From: Roseovarius sp. MMSF_3350
GTDB lineage: Bacteria > Pseudomonadota > Alphaproteobacteria > Rhodobacterales > Rhodobacteraceae
Reading direction: 5' to 3'
Assembly (NCBI RefSeq): GCF_030733425.1
Contig: NZ_JASHIZ010000021.1
Span: 1 to 64,000 of the forward strand
Length of the DNA: 64,000 bases
Shown: positions 18,100-26,028 of the stretch, in pieces
Layout: every line of letters starts with the position of its first letter
How positions within the stretch are numbered: position 1 is the stretch's first letter
Notes under the pieces: generated by a model
Seen by the model: the letters and a program-made list of their open reading frames with translations, nothing else
Databases searched by the model: none
What the model was told of the DNA's origin: nothing
Position numbers and translations under genes: made by a program

Positions 18100-19260
18100 A
18101 TGCATTTCGGATTGACGGACGAGCAGGAAATGATCGTGTCGACGGTGCGCAGCTTCGTCGAAAACGAAATCTATCCCCACGAGGAACTGGTCGAGCGCAC
18201 CGGAGAGGTTGCGCCGGAAGTGGCCCGCGAGATCAAGCGCAAGTGCATGGATCTTGGCTTTTACGCCTGCAACTTTCCCGAGGAGGTGGGCGGCGCGGGC
18301 CTTGGCCATGTGGATTTCGCGCTGGTCGAGCGGGAACTGGGGCGCGGATCCATGGCGCTGACGCATTTCTTCGGCCGGCCGCAGAACATCCTGATGGCCT
18401 GCGAGGGGGAACAGCGCGAACGCTATCTGCTGCCTGCGGTACGGGGCGAGCGGATGGATGCGCTGGCGATGACCGAGCCCGATGCCGGGTCGGACGTGCG
18501 GGGGATGAAGTGCTTTGCCAGGCGCGACGGTGGCGACTGGGTGGTGAACGGCACCAAGCATTTCATCTCGGGCGCGGATCATGCAGATTTCATCATCGTC
18601 TTCATCGCCACGGGCGAGGACGACACCCCGAAAGGCCCCAAGAAACGCATCACCGCCTTCCTGGTGGATCGCGGCACGCCGGGCTTTACCATCCGCGACG
18701 GCTACAAGTCGGTCAGCCACCGGGGCTACAAGAACATGATCCTGGAGTTCGACGACTGCCGCCTGCCCGATGCCCAGGTGCTGGGCGAGGTCGATGGCGG
18801 GTTCGCGGTGATGAACGAATGGCTTTACGCCACTCGGATCACGGTGGCGACGATGAGCGTCGGTCGCGCGCGGCGGGTCTTCGACTATGCCCTGAACTAC
18901 GCCGCCGAGCGCCGCCAGTTCGGCCAGCGGATCGGCAAATTCCAGGGTGTGAGTTTCCAGGTCGCCGACATGATCACCGAGATCGACGCCGCCGACTGGC
19001 TGACCCTCGCCTCGGCCTGGCGGCTGGACCAGGGCCTGCCGGCGAACCGCGAGATCGCCTCGGCCAAGCTTTATGCCAGCGAGATGCTGGCGCGGGTGAC
19101 GGACGCTACGTTGCAGATCTTCGGCGGCATGGGGCTGATGGACGACTTCCCCATCGAGCGGTTCTGGCGTGACGCGCGGGTCGAGCGGATCTGGGACGGG
19201 ACCTCGGAAATCCAGCGCCATATCATCAGCCGCGAGCTTTTGCGGCCGCTGGGGGCGTAA
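18100..19260 (+). CDS. Acyl-CoA dehydrogenase, CaiA-like (crotonobetainyl/gamma-butyrobetainyl-CoA)
   Basis: 386 residues, full-length acyl-CoA dehydrogenase. The FAD-stacking signature MTEPDAGSD and the C-terminal RIWDGTSEIQRHIISRELL are present, and the N-terminus FGLTDEQEMIVSTVRSFVENE resembles CaiA. In the carnitine context it would interconvert gamma-butyrobetainyl-CoA and crotonobetainyl-CoA, bringing gamma-butyrobetaine into the pathway. An AAGGAG site precedes the ATG, 4 nt after the lcdH stop. Specificity is inferred from neighbours. Confidence 0.85.
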   Translation: MHFGLTDEQEMIVSTVRSFVENEIYPHEELVERTGEVAPEVAREIKRKCMDLGFYACNFPEEVGGAGLGHVDFALVERELGRGSMALTHFFGRPQNILMACEGEQRERYLLPAVRGERMDALAMTEPDAGSDVRGMKCFARRDGGDWVVNGTKHFISGADHADFIIVFIATGEDDTPKGPKKRITAFLVDRGTPGFTIRDGYKSVSHRGYKNMILEFDDCRLPDAQVLGEVDGGFAVMNEWLYATRITVATMSVGRARRVFDYALNYAAERRQFGQRIGKFQGVSFQVADMITEIDAADWLTLASAWRLDQGLPANREIASAKLYASEMLARVTDATLQIFGGMGLMDDFPIERFWRDARVERIWDGTSEIQRHIISRELLRPLGA

Positions 19261-19268
19261 GAGATTAA

Positions 19269-19301
19269 TGCCTTCGGCGACGATATTTACGGCCAGAGGA
19301 A
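19269..19301 (+). repeat. 33-bp intergenic repeat, copy 1
   Basis: A unit beginning TGCCTTCGGCG and ending GGCCAGAGGAA. An inverted copy with 27 of 33 matching bases lies at 19424-19456. The two enclose about 120 nt that contain further short hairpins (GGGGGA../..TCCCCC). Confidence 0.65.
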
Positions 19302-19423
19302 AAGGGGGGAGCCTGCAAAGCTTCCCCCGGGAAAAGGCGTCGCCTCTTCCCCCGGCACGGTCATCGGCGTCCCCGCCTGTACCGCACATGCAGTGTGGCA
19401 AACCTCGGTTAATAGTCCGTAAC

Positions 19424-19456
19424 TTCCTCTGGCGAAAAATATCCCCGCCGGAGGCA
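19424..19456 (-). repeat. 33-bp intergenic repeat, copy 2 (inverted)
   Basis: On the minus strand it starts TGCCTCCGGCGGGGATATTTTT and closes with CGCCAGAGGAA after that; it pairs with copy 1 at 19269-19301. It lies 29 nt before the start of the acyl-CoA ligase gene, so the region may be a transcript end or RNA-processing site between the two halves of the carnitine block. Confidence 0.65.
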
Positions 19457-19485
19457 AGAAACTCTTTGACACAGCGACCAGCCCC

Positions 19486-21531
19486 ATGCGCGACCTGAGC
19501 CGCCTTTTCCAGCCCAGGTCGATTGCCGTCATTGGCGGTGGTGCGTGGTGCAAGAGCGTGGTGGAACAATGCCTCAAGATGGGCTTTGCCGGGCCGGTCT
19601 GGCCGGTCCATCCGACCAGGGCCGAGATCGCGGGACAGCCTGCCCGGGCGCGGCTGGAGGATCTGCCCGAACCGCCAGATGCGGTTTTCATCGGGGTGAA
19701 CCGGCACGCCACGGTGGACGTCGTGCGGCAGTTGCGTGCGATGGGTGCAGGCGGGGCGGTCTGTTTTGCAAGTGGCTTCAGCGAGGCGCAGGCCGAAACC
19801 GGCGACGGGGCCGACCTCCAGGCTGCCTTGCTGGAGGCGGCAGGCGCCATGCCGATCCTCGGGCCGAACTGCTATGGCTTCATCAACTACCTCGACGGCG
19901 CCCTGCTCTGGCCGGATCAGCATGGCGGCGCGCGTGTCGAGACCGGCGTGGCCGTGCTAACCCAAAGTTCCAACATGGCCATCAACATCTCGATGCAGTC
20001 GCGCGGCCTGCCGCTGGCCTATGTGACCACCGCAGGCAACCAGGCGCAGACCGGACTGGCCGAGCTTGGGATGGCGCTGCTCAACGACGACCGGGTTACC
20101 GTTCTGGCGCTTCATGTCGAAGGCGTGGGTGACGTGGCGGCGTTCGAGGCATTGGCGCGGACAGCACGACAACTGGGCAAGCCGATCGTGGTATTGAAGG
20201 CCGGGAAATCGGCACGGGCGCGGGCGGCGGCGGTGTCGCACACAGCGTCGCTGGCAGGCAGCGATGCCGGGGCGCGGGCGCTGCTTAAACGCCTGGGGAT
20301 CGCGCAGGTCGACAGCCTGCCGGCCCTTCTGGAGACGGCGAAGCTCTTGCATTTCGCCGGTCCGTTGCCGGGCACGTCGCTTGCCTCCCTCTCCTGCTCG
20401 GGCGGCGAGGCCAGCCTGATGGCCGACAGCGCAGAGGAAAGAGGCGTGCAGTTCCCGGATCTGACGGCTGCGCAAGTCACCCGTTTGCGCGAGATTCTGG
20501 GACCCATGGTGGCGCTGGCCAACCCATTGGATTACCACACCTTTATCTGGAACGATGCGGAACGCATGGCGCAGGTCTTTGCCACGATGCAGCGCGGCGC
20601 GGCCGATCTGACCTGCGTGATCATCGACTTCCCGCGCACGGATCGTTGCAACCCGGCCGCATGGGACTGCGTGTTCGCGGCCGGTGCGGCGGCAGTGGCG
20701 GAAACCGGAAAACCGCTCGTGCTGGTTTCGACCCTGCCGGAACTGCTGCCCGAGGACATGGCGGCGCGGGCCGTGGCCGGGGGCATGATCCCGATGCAGG
20801 GCCTCGACGATTTCCTGACCGCGCTGGAAGCCGCGGGATTCGTCGGGAACGCCGGCCCGCCGCCGCCGCCGGCCTTGCAGGTGACGCCGGTCGGGGCCAC
20901 CGTGATTCTGGATGAGGTCGAGGCCAAGCGGCAATTGGCCGAGGCCGGGCTGGACGTGCCGCGCTCGTGTTCCGCCGATACGGTGGACGACGCCGTGGCG
21001 GCGGCCGGGGAGGTTGGGTTTCCCATCGTGCTGAAAGGCACAGGCGCGGCCCACAAGACCGAGGCGGGGCTTGTCGCGCTTGGCCTGAAGAGTGCCTGTG
21101 AGGTCGAGGCGGCGGCGCGACGGATGGCCTGCAAGGGTTACCTCGTGGAAGAGATGATCGGTGGTGGCGTGGCCGAACTGTTGCTGGGTGTGGTACGGGA
21201 CCCGGCACATGGGTTCGTGATGACATTGGGGGCCGGGGGCACGCTGACGGAGATACTGCGGGACACGGTCTCGATGTTGTTGCCGGTTTCGGAGGCCGAG
21301 ATCGCCGAGGCGCTGGCAGGGTTGAAGATCGCGCCGGTCCTGCAAGGGTATCGGGGCCAGCCCGGCGTGGACGAGGCAGCGGTCATTCGGGCGGCGATGG
21401 GTCTGCAGGACCATGTTGCGGCGCATCGAGAAACGTTGGAGGAAATCGAGGTCAATCCGCTGATCTGCACGCAGACGCGCGCGGTCGTGGCGGATGCCTT
21501 GATACGGCAAGGAGAACGAGATGACGGATAA
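19486..21531 (+). CDS. ADP-forming acyl-CoA ligase (acetyl-CoA synthetase type, fused subunits)
   Basis: 681 residues. An N-terminal CoA-binding Rossmann domain spans about 1-130 (PRSIAVIGGG). The succinyl-CoA ligase-like flavodoxin domains carry His252 in SHTASLAG, the usual phospho-histidine position. A C-terminal ATP-grasp domain starts near residue 465 (LPRSC-like linker, FPIVLKGTGAAHKTEAG). It makes an acyl-CoA with ATP to ADP and Pi. Next to CaiA- and CaiD-like genes it probably activates crotonobetaine, carnitine or gamma-butyrobetaine, replacing the AMP-forming CaiC. This is inference. Confidence 0.85.
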   Translation: MRDLSRLFQPRSIAVIGGGAWCKSVVEQCLKMGFAGPVWPVHPTRAEIAGQPARARLEDLPEPPDAVFIGVNRHATVDVVRQLRAMGAGGAVCFASGFSEAQAETGDGADLQAALLEAAGAMPILGPNCYGFINYLDGALLWPDQHGGARVETGVAVLTQSSNMAINISMQSRGLPLAYVTTAGNQAQTGLAELGMALLNDDRVTVLALHVEGVGDVAAFEALARTARQLGKPIVVLKAGKSARARAAAVSHTASLAGSDAGARALLKRLGIAQVDSLPALLETAKLLHFAGPLPGTSLASLSCSGGEASLMADSAEERGVQFPDLTAAQVTRLREILGPMVALANPLDYHTFIWNDAERMAQVFATMQRGAADLTCVIIDFPRTDRCNPAAWDCVFAAGAAAVAETGKPLVLVSTLPELLPEDMAARAVAGGMIPMQGLDDFLTALEAAGFVGNAGPPPPPALQVTPVGATVILDEVEAKRQLAEAGLDVPRSCSADTVDDAVAAAGEVGFPIVLKGTGAAHKTEAGLVALGLKSACEVEAAARRMACKGYLVEEMIGGGVAELLLGVVRDPAHGFVMTLGAGGTLTEILRDTVSMLLPVSEAEIAEALAGLKIAPVLQGYRGQPGVDEAAVIRAAMGLQDHVAAHRETLEEIEVNPLICTQTRAVVADALIRQGERDDG

Positions 21532-22306
21532 TCCGGTAAGGACAGAAAGACGCGGCCATGTTCTGGAGGTGACCCTGGACAGGCCCAAGGCCAACGCGAT
21601 CGACCTGGCGACCAGCCGGATCATGGGCGACGTGTTCAAGGAGTTCCGCGACGATCCGGAGCTGCGCGTGGCGCTGATTACCGGGGCGGGCGAGAAGTTC
21701 TTCTGCCCTGGGTGGGATCTCAAGTCGGCCGCCGAGGGTGATGCCGTGGATGACGATTACGGGGTCGGCGGGTTCGGGGGCTTGCAGGAGATGCGCGCGA
21801 TGAACAAACCGATCATCGCCGCCGTGAACGGCATCTGCTGCGGCGGTGGTCTGGAATGGGCGCTGAGCGCGGACATCATCCTGGCCGCCGATCATGCGCA
21901 GTTCGCCCTGCCCGAGATCCGCTCGGGCACGGTCGCTGACGCGGCCAGTGTGAAGCTGCCCAAGCGCATCCCCTATCACATCGCGATGGAAATGCTGCTG
22001 ACCGGGCGCTGGATCGACGCCGAGGAGGCCGCGCGGTGGGGTCTGATCAACCAGATCCATCCCGGCGATCAGCTGATGGCTAAGGCGCGGGAGATGGCCG
22101 ACCTTTTGGCGAGCGGGCCGCCGCTGGTCTATGCGGCGATCAAGGAGATCGTGCGCGAGGCCGAGGCGATGACGTTCCAGGACGCGATGAACCGGATCAC
22201 GCGGCGGCAGTTCGAGACTGTCGATGTGCTTTACGAGTCCGAGGATCAGCTGGAAGGGGCCAAGGCCTTTGCCGAAAAGCGCGACCCGGTGTGGAAGGGG
22301 CGCTGA
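21521..22306 (+). CDS. Enoyl-CoA hydratase, CaiD-like (carnitinyl-CoA dehydratase)
   Basis: 261 residues, the exact CaiD length. The crotonase oxyanion-hole segments are FFCPGWDLKSAA and the AAVNGICCGGGLEWALSADI block. CaiD hydrates crotonobetainyl-CoA to L-carnitinyl-CoA, which would link the CaiA-like enzyme to the dehydrogenase fusion. The start overlaps the ligase gene by 11 nt, with a CAAGGAGAACGAG ribosome-binding region. It is the last gene of the plus-strand block, followed by a GC hairpin. Confidence 0.86.
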   Translation: MTDNPVRTERRGHVLEVTLDRPKANAIDLATSRIMGDVFKEFRDDPELRVALITGAGEKFFCPGWDLKSAAEGDAVDDDYGVGGFGGLQEMRAMNKPIIAAVNGICCGGGLEWALSADIILAADHAQFALPEIRSGTVADAASVKLPKRIPYHIAMEMLLTGRWIDAEEAARWGLINQIHPGDQLMAKAREMADLLASGPPLVYAAIKEIVREAEAMTFQDAMNRITRRQFETVDVLYESEDQLEGAKAFAEKRDPVWKGR

Positions 22307-22344
22307 GCGCGGCAGCGGGCACCTGAAAATTCGGAGGATTTTCT

Positions 22345-22370
22345 GGCGCGCGGAGTTCGGGCCGCGCGCC
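22345..22370. terminator. Convergent GC hairpin between the CaiD-like gene and dctM
   Basis: A perfect 9-bp stem GGCGCGCGG/CCGCGCGCC with an 8-nt loop in the 71-nt convergent gap. No T-run follows on either strand, so termination is inferred from position. Confidence 0.5.
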
Positions 22371-22377
22371 GGCTTCG

Positions 22378-23859
22378 TCAGTTGGTGATGATCTCGGGGC
22401 CCATGAAGGTGTTGGGCAGGAAGGTCGAGATCCAGGGAATGTAGGTCACCATGATGAGGAATACGAAAAGCACGGCCAAAAACGGCAGGGCCGCGCGCAC
22501 CACGTTCATCATGGGCATTCCCGCCACGCCCGAGGTGACGAAGAGGTTCAGGCCCACGGGCGGCGTGATCATCCCGATTTCCATGTTCACCACCATGATG
22601 ATCCCGAGGTGAATGGGATCGATGCCAAGCTCGATGGCGATGGGGAACACGAGCGGTGCCACGATGACCAGCAGGCCCGACGGCTCCATGAACTGGCCGC
22701 CGATGAGCAGGATCACGTTGACCATCACCAGGAACATCACCGGGCCGAGGCCCGCGGCCAGCATGCTTTCGGCGATGGCCTGGGGGATCTGTTCGTCGGT
22801 CAGCACGTGCTTCAGCAGAAGCGCGTTGGCGATGATGAACATCAGCGTGATCGTCAGCTTCGCGCCCTCGAAGACGGTGTTCACCGTGTCGCGGTGCCAG
22901 AAGGCCGTGACCAGCGCCCAGGGCTTTTGCAGCAGGGTCGCGGGGCGCGGAGCCTCGGCGGCGTTGACACTGCGTTCGCCCATGGCGCCGGTGTATGTTT
23001 CTTCTTCGGACGGTGCCGCGAGGGGGCCCATGTCGCGGTAGATGAAGCAGGCCACCAGGAAGGCATAGACGGCGGCGACGGCGGCGGCCTCGGTCGGGGT
23101 GAAGGCGCCGGGCTGCCAGTAGATCAGGCTGCCTTCGCCAGTAAGGTTGACCCATGGGTGGCCATAGATGCCGCCCATGATGATCCCGATCAGCAGGAGG
23201 CCCCAGAAGGCGTCGCGGAAGCTGTCCCAGATCTCGACCCAGCCTTTCCACTCGCCCGCCGGCATATTGCGGATGCGGGCCATGACGTAGATCGTGATCA
23301 TCAGCATCGTGCCGGCCAGCAGGCCGGGGATGACGCCGGCGAGGAACATGCGGCCCACGGAGACGTCGGTGGCCGAGGCATAGACGACCATCACGATGGA
23401 GGGCGGGATGAGGATGCCGAGCGTGCCGGCGTTGCAGATCACCCCGGCGGCGAAGTCCTTGGTATAGCCGACCTGCCGCATGGCGGCGATCACGATCGTG
23501 CCGATGGCGACCACGGTGGCGGGCGACGAGCCGGAAAGGGCGGCGAAAATCATGCAGGCCAGGACCCCCGCGATGGCGAGACCGCCCTTGAGGTGGCCCA
23601 CGCAGGCGATGGAGAAGCGGATGATCCGCTTGGCCACGCCGCCCGTGGACATGAAGCTGGAGGCGAGGATGAAGAACGGGATGGCCAGCAGTGTGTAGTG
23701 TTCGGCCATGGCGTCATAGAGCGACTTGGCAACGGCGCCGATGGAGGTGTTCGAGAACATCAGCTGGAACACGATCGAGGAGAACCCGAGCGAGACCGCG
23801 ATCGGCACGCCGATCAGCAGCAGGCCGATGATCATGATGAAGAGAAATGCGACTTCCAT
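22378..23859 (-). CDS. dctM: TRAP transporter large permease
   Basis: 493 residues with about a dozen membrane spans. It is longer than the usual 425-440 because of a charged loop at about residues 270-330 (around PSEEETYTGAMGERSVNA). The family GNAGTLGILIPPSI-like motif appears as CNAGTLGILIPPSI, and EIGMITPPVGLN is near the end. It forms the translocation unit for sodium-driven uptake with the binding protein and DctQ. The stop faces the carnitine operon; dctQ lies 4 nt upstream. Confidence 0.95.
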   Translation of the reverse strand: MEVAFLFIMIIGLLLIGVPIAVSLGFSSIVFQLMFSNTSIGAVAKSLYDAMAEHYTLLAIPFFILASSFMSTGGVAKRIIRFSIACVGHLKGGLAIAGVLACMIFAALSGSSPATVVAIGTIVIAAMRQVGYTKDFAAGVICNAGTLGILIPPSIVMVVYASATDVSVGRMFLAGVIPGLLAGTMLMITIYVMARIRNMPAGEWKGWVEIWDSFRDAFWGLLLIGIIMGGIYGHPWVNLTGEGSLIYWQPGAFTPTEAAAVAAVYAFLVACFIYRDMGPLAAPSEEETYTGAMGERSVNAAEAPRPATLLQKPWALVTAFWHRDTVNTVFEGAKLTITLMFIIANALLLKHVLTDEQIPQAIAESMLAAGLGPVMFLVMVNVILLIGGQFMEPSGLLVIVAPLVFPIAIELGIDPIHLGIIMVVNMEIGMITPPVGLNLFVTSGVAGMPMMNVVRAALPFLAVLFVFLIMVTYIPWISTFLPNTFMGPEIITN

Positions 23860-23863
23860 GGTC

Positions 23864-24589
23864 TCAGCCCCTGTTCACGTTTTCGCCACGGGCAAGCTTG
23901 TCGGCGGCGGTTTCCACCGCGTCCTCGGCCTCGTGACTGGTGATGATCCGCTGGCGCGTGCCGCGAAGGACGCCCAAGGTGGCCTGAACCACACGAAAGA
24001 GAAGCAGCGCCGCGCCAATGGGCAGGATCAGGTAGGGGATCACACGCGGCAGGTAGTCGTATTCCTCGACCACGCGGGTGTCGCCGTCCATGTACCAGTT
24101 GAAGGTATTTTCAAGAAACTCCTTGCCGAAGGGGATCGGCACAGGGCGCACCACGGCATATCCCTGGTCGCGCGCTTCCTCGAAACCGGTGGGGAACCAG
24201 CGGCCCGATGTGGGATCGAGGTTCGAGAATGGCGCCCAGAAATCGTAGGCGCCCTTGAGCAGAAGAAAGGCATAGGCGACGCAGACGACGCAGGCGATGA
24301 TCGCCATACCGCGCTTGAGACCGCCGCTAACCATGTTGACGATGGCGTCCACGCCCAGGTGTGCGGTGACCTTGAACCCGTAGGAAATGCCGAAGAGAAC
24401 CAGCCAGGCAAAGAGGATTTCCACCACTTCCTGCCCCCAGAGCAGGCTTTCGGCGAAGCCGTAGCGCAACACGACGTTGGCGAAGGTGATCAGGGTCATC
24501 GCGCCCAGGATCAGAGCGATGAAGATTTCCTCGGCGCGGTGAACGAAGCGTCCGACCGGGCCCGATGGTGTGTATCCGCTCACGCTCAT
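23864..24589 (-). CDS. dctQ: TRAP transporter small permease
   Basis: 241 residues, four membrane spans (first near 22-42, LILGAMTLITFANVVLRYGF). Between the third and fourth there is an enlarged soluble loop of about 70 residues, a form seen in several C4-dicarboxylate systems. The WGQEVVEILFAWLVLFG segment matches the DctQ family. It pairs with the enlarged DctM directly downstream; the loop enlargements may contact each other (inference). Confidence 0.93.
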   Translation of the reverse strand: MSVSGYTPSGPVGRFVHRAEEIFIALILGAMTLITFANVVLRYGFAESLLWGQEVVEILFAWLVLFGISYGFKVTAHLGVDAIVNMVSGGLKRGMAIIACVVCVAYAFLLLKGAYDFWAPFSNLDPTSGRWFPTGFEEARDQGYAVVRPVPIPFGKEFLENTFNWYMDGDTRVVEEYDYLPRVIPYLILPIGAALLLFRVVQATLGVLRGTRQRIITSHEAEDAVETAADKLARGENVNRG

Positions 24590-24632
24590 GGCGTTTTCCT
24601 CCGGATCATGTTGGGTAAGGCCGGTGCAGGTT

Positions 24633-24657
24633 CCGGCGGCACGCGGGGTGCCGCCGG
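24633..24657 (-). terminator. Hairpin between dctP and dctQ
   Basis: A perfect 9-bp stem CCGGCGGCA/TGCCGCCGG with a 7-nt loop in the 134-nt gap. Such an intercistronic hairpin commonly lets the binding-protein message accumulate above the permease message; here this is inferred from position only. Confidence 0.5.
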
Positions 24658-24723
24658 TATCCGGCGCGGCGGGCGCGGTCGGGCCTCAGAGAAGCCGCAG
24701 GCGCGCGCCCGCTTGGCCCTGCA

Positions 24724-25725
24724 TCAGCTGCCGCTGTTGTGGGACTGGGCCGCGTCGATGTTGTCCTGGCCCACATCCTCGACGAACTGGTCCCAGACCG
24801 GGCGCATCGCGTCGACCCAAGCCTGACGCTGGTCGGCCGACAATTCGCGCACCTCGCCGCCGGCGTCGATGATCGCTTGGCGGTTTTCCTGGTTCACGCT
24901 GTAGCTTTCGGCGTTCCGGGTCTCGGTCACTTCACCCACGATGGTCATGAACTGGTCGCGCACATCGGGTTCCAGCGAGTCGAGCCAGTCGCTCGAGGTC
25001 ACCAGCAGGTAGTCGATGATGCCGTGGTTGGTCTCGGTAATGCCGTCCTGCACCTCGAAGAACTTCTGACCGTAGATGTTGGACCAGGTGTTTTCCTGAC
25101 CGTCGACAACGCCGGTTTGCAGCGCACCGTAGACTTCGGAGAAGGCCATCGGCTGCGGCGAGGCACCCAGGGCTTCCATCTGTGCGACCAGAACGTCGGA
25201 GGTCTGCACGCGGAACTTCAGGCCCTCGGCATCCGACGGCTCGATCAGCGGCACGTTGGCCGAGAACTGTTTCATGCCGTTGTGCCAGAAGGCCAGACCC
25301 TGCAGGCCTCGGCGCTGCATGGAATCGAGCATGTCCTGGCCCGCGTCGGAGGCCTGGAAACTGTCCACGGCGTCGATGTTCTTGAACATGAAAGGCAGGT
25401 CGAAGATGCGGAACACCTTTGTGAAGTTCTCGAACTTCGACAGCGACGGCGCGGCCAGCTGGACGTCGCCCTGAAGCATCGCCTCGAGCACCTGGTCATC
25501 GTTGTAGAGCGTGGAGTTGGGGAACACCTCCATGCACATCTTGCCGTCCATTTCCTCGTTGATGCGCTCTTGCAGCAGCGAGGCGGCGATGCCCTTGGGG
25601 TGCTTGTCGGTGTTGGTGACGTGGCTGAACTTTACGACGATTTCGCCATCGTCGCAGGCCGCGCTCACGGCGCCGGCAGACACGGTCAGTGCGAGTGCCG
25701 CGGTTGCGGCAGACAGAAATTTCAT
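24724..25725 (-). CDS. dctP: TRAP transporter substrate-binding protein
   Basis: 333 residues: a signal peptide (MKFLSAATAALALTVSAGAVSA), then a DctP-type fold. IVVKFSHVTNTDKHPKG opens the domain. The carboxylate-binding region holds the conserved Arg in LKFRVQTSDV and the QENTWSNIYGQKFFEVQDGITETNHG block. It delivers a carboxylate, most likely a C4-dicarboxylate given DctB/DctD, to DctQM. The ATG at 25725 has a GGGAGGAG site. Upstream in-frame codons pass through the promoter palindromes and are excluded. Confidence 0.94.
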   Translation of the reverse strand: MKFLSAATAALALTVSAGAVSAACDDGEIVVKFSHVTNTDKHPKGIAASLLQERINEEMDGKMCMEVFPNSTLYNDDQVLEAMLQGDVQLAAPSLSKFENFTKVFRIFDLPFMFKNIDAVDSFQASDAGQDMLDSMQRRGLQGLAFWHNGMKQFSANVPLIEPSDAEGLKFRVQTSDVLVAQMEALGASPQPMAFSEVYGALQTGVVDGQENTWSNIYGQKFFEVQDGITETNHGIIDYLLVTSSDWLDSLEPDVRDQFMTIVGEVTETRNAESYSVNQENRQAIIDAGGEVRELSADQRQAWVDAMRPVWDQFVEDVGQDNIDAAQSHNSGS

Positions 25726-25757
25726 GGTCTCTCCTCCCAAATTAGAGACAGGTTTGG

Positions 25758-25772
25758 ATACCGTAACGGTAT
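25758..25772. promoter_or_regulatory. 15-nt palindrome near the dctP start
   Basis: ATACCGT-A-ACGGTAT, perfect arms of 7 around one base, 33-47 nt upstream of the dctP ATG. It may be an operator over the core promoter or the 5' leader; no regulator is assigned. Confidence 0.5.
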
Positions 25773-25909
25773 TGCGAGGCCAGAATGGCGATTGGTTGGA
25801 ATGCCTCAAGCTGAATCTAGGGCGGATGTGGCGAATCAGGATATCACTATTGGTTTCAGATACTTGAATTCCTCGAATCACCTGCGTCGAGAAACTCTGC
25901 CAAACGTCT

Positions 25910-25925
25910 GTGCGGAATCCCGCAC
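25910..25925. promoter_or_regulatory. Putative DctD binding site 1
   Basis: Palindrome GTGCGG-N4-CCGCAC, 185-200 nt upstream of the dctP ATG. It shares the GTGCGG..CCGCAC core with site 2; the centres are 32 bp apart, close to three helical turns. The core resembles remembered DctD upstream activator sites of rhizobia. Confidence 0.65.
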
Positions 25926-25940
25926 GCGCTTTGCGCAACC

Positions 25941-25958
25941 TGTGCGGATTTCCGCACA
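25941..25958. promoter_or_regulatory. Putative DctD binding site 2
   Basis: An 18-nt near-ideal palindrome TGTGCGGA-TT-TCCGCACA, the stronger of the tandem pair. Its location between the dctD 3' end and dctP suits cooperative binding of two DctD dimers. Confidence 0.7.
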
Positions 25959-26028
25959 AACCGGGTCTGCGGTGTCCCGATCGTCTTGCCCGGCCAGCGC
26001 GGTGATCAGGTGATTGCGGTGGCAACGC

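Larger units (their letters stand above)
25726..26028. other. Regulatory gap between dctD and dctP
   Basis: 303 nt, more AT-rich than the flanks. It holds two strong palindromes (25910-25925 and 25941-25958) and a 15-nt palindrome at 25758-25772 near the dctP start. No clean sigma-54 -24/-12 element (GG-N10-GC) could be found on the minus strand between them. dctD ends at 26029, so dctP is transcribed from this gap. Confidence 0.7.

Noticed and set aside
25740..25909. A sigma-54 promoter upstream of dctP
   Set aside because: Candidates such as TGGCAGA-N4-CTCGA and TGGCCTCGC were checked, but none gives GG-N10-GC with acceptable flanks; DctD also lacks GAFTGA.
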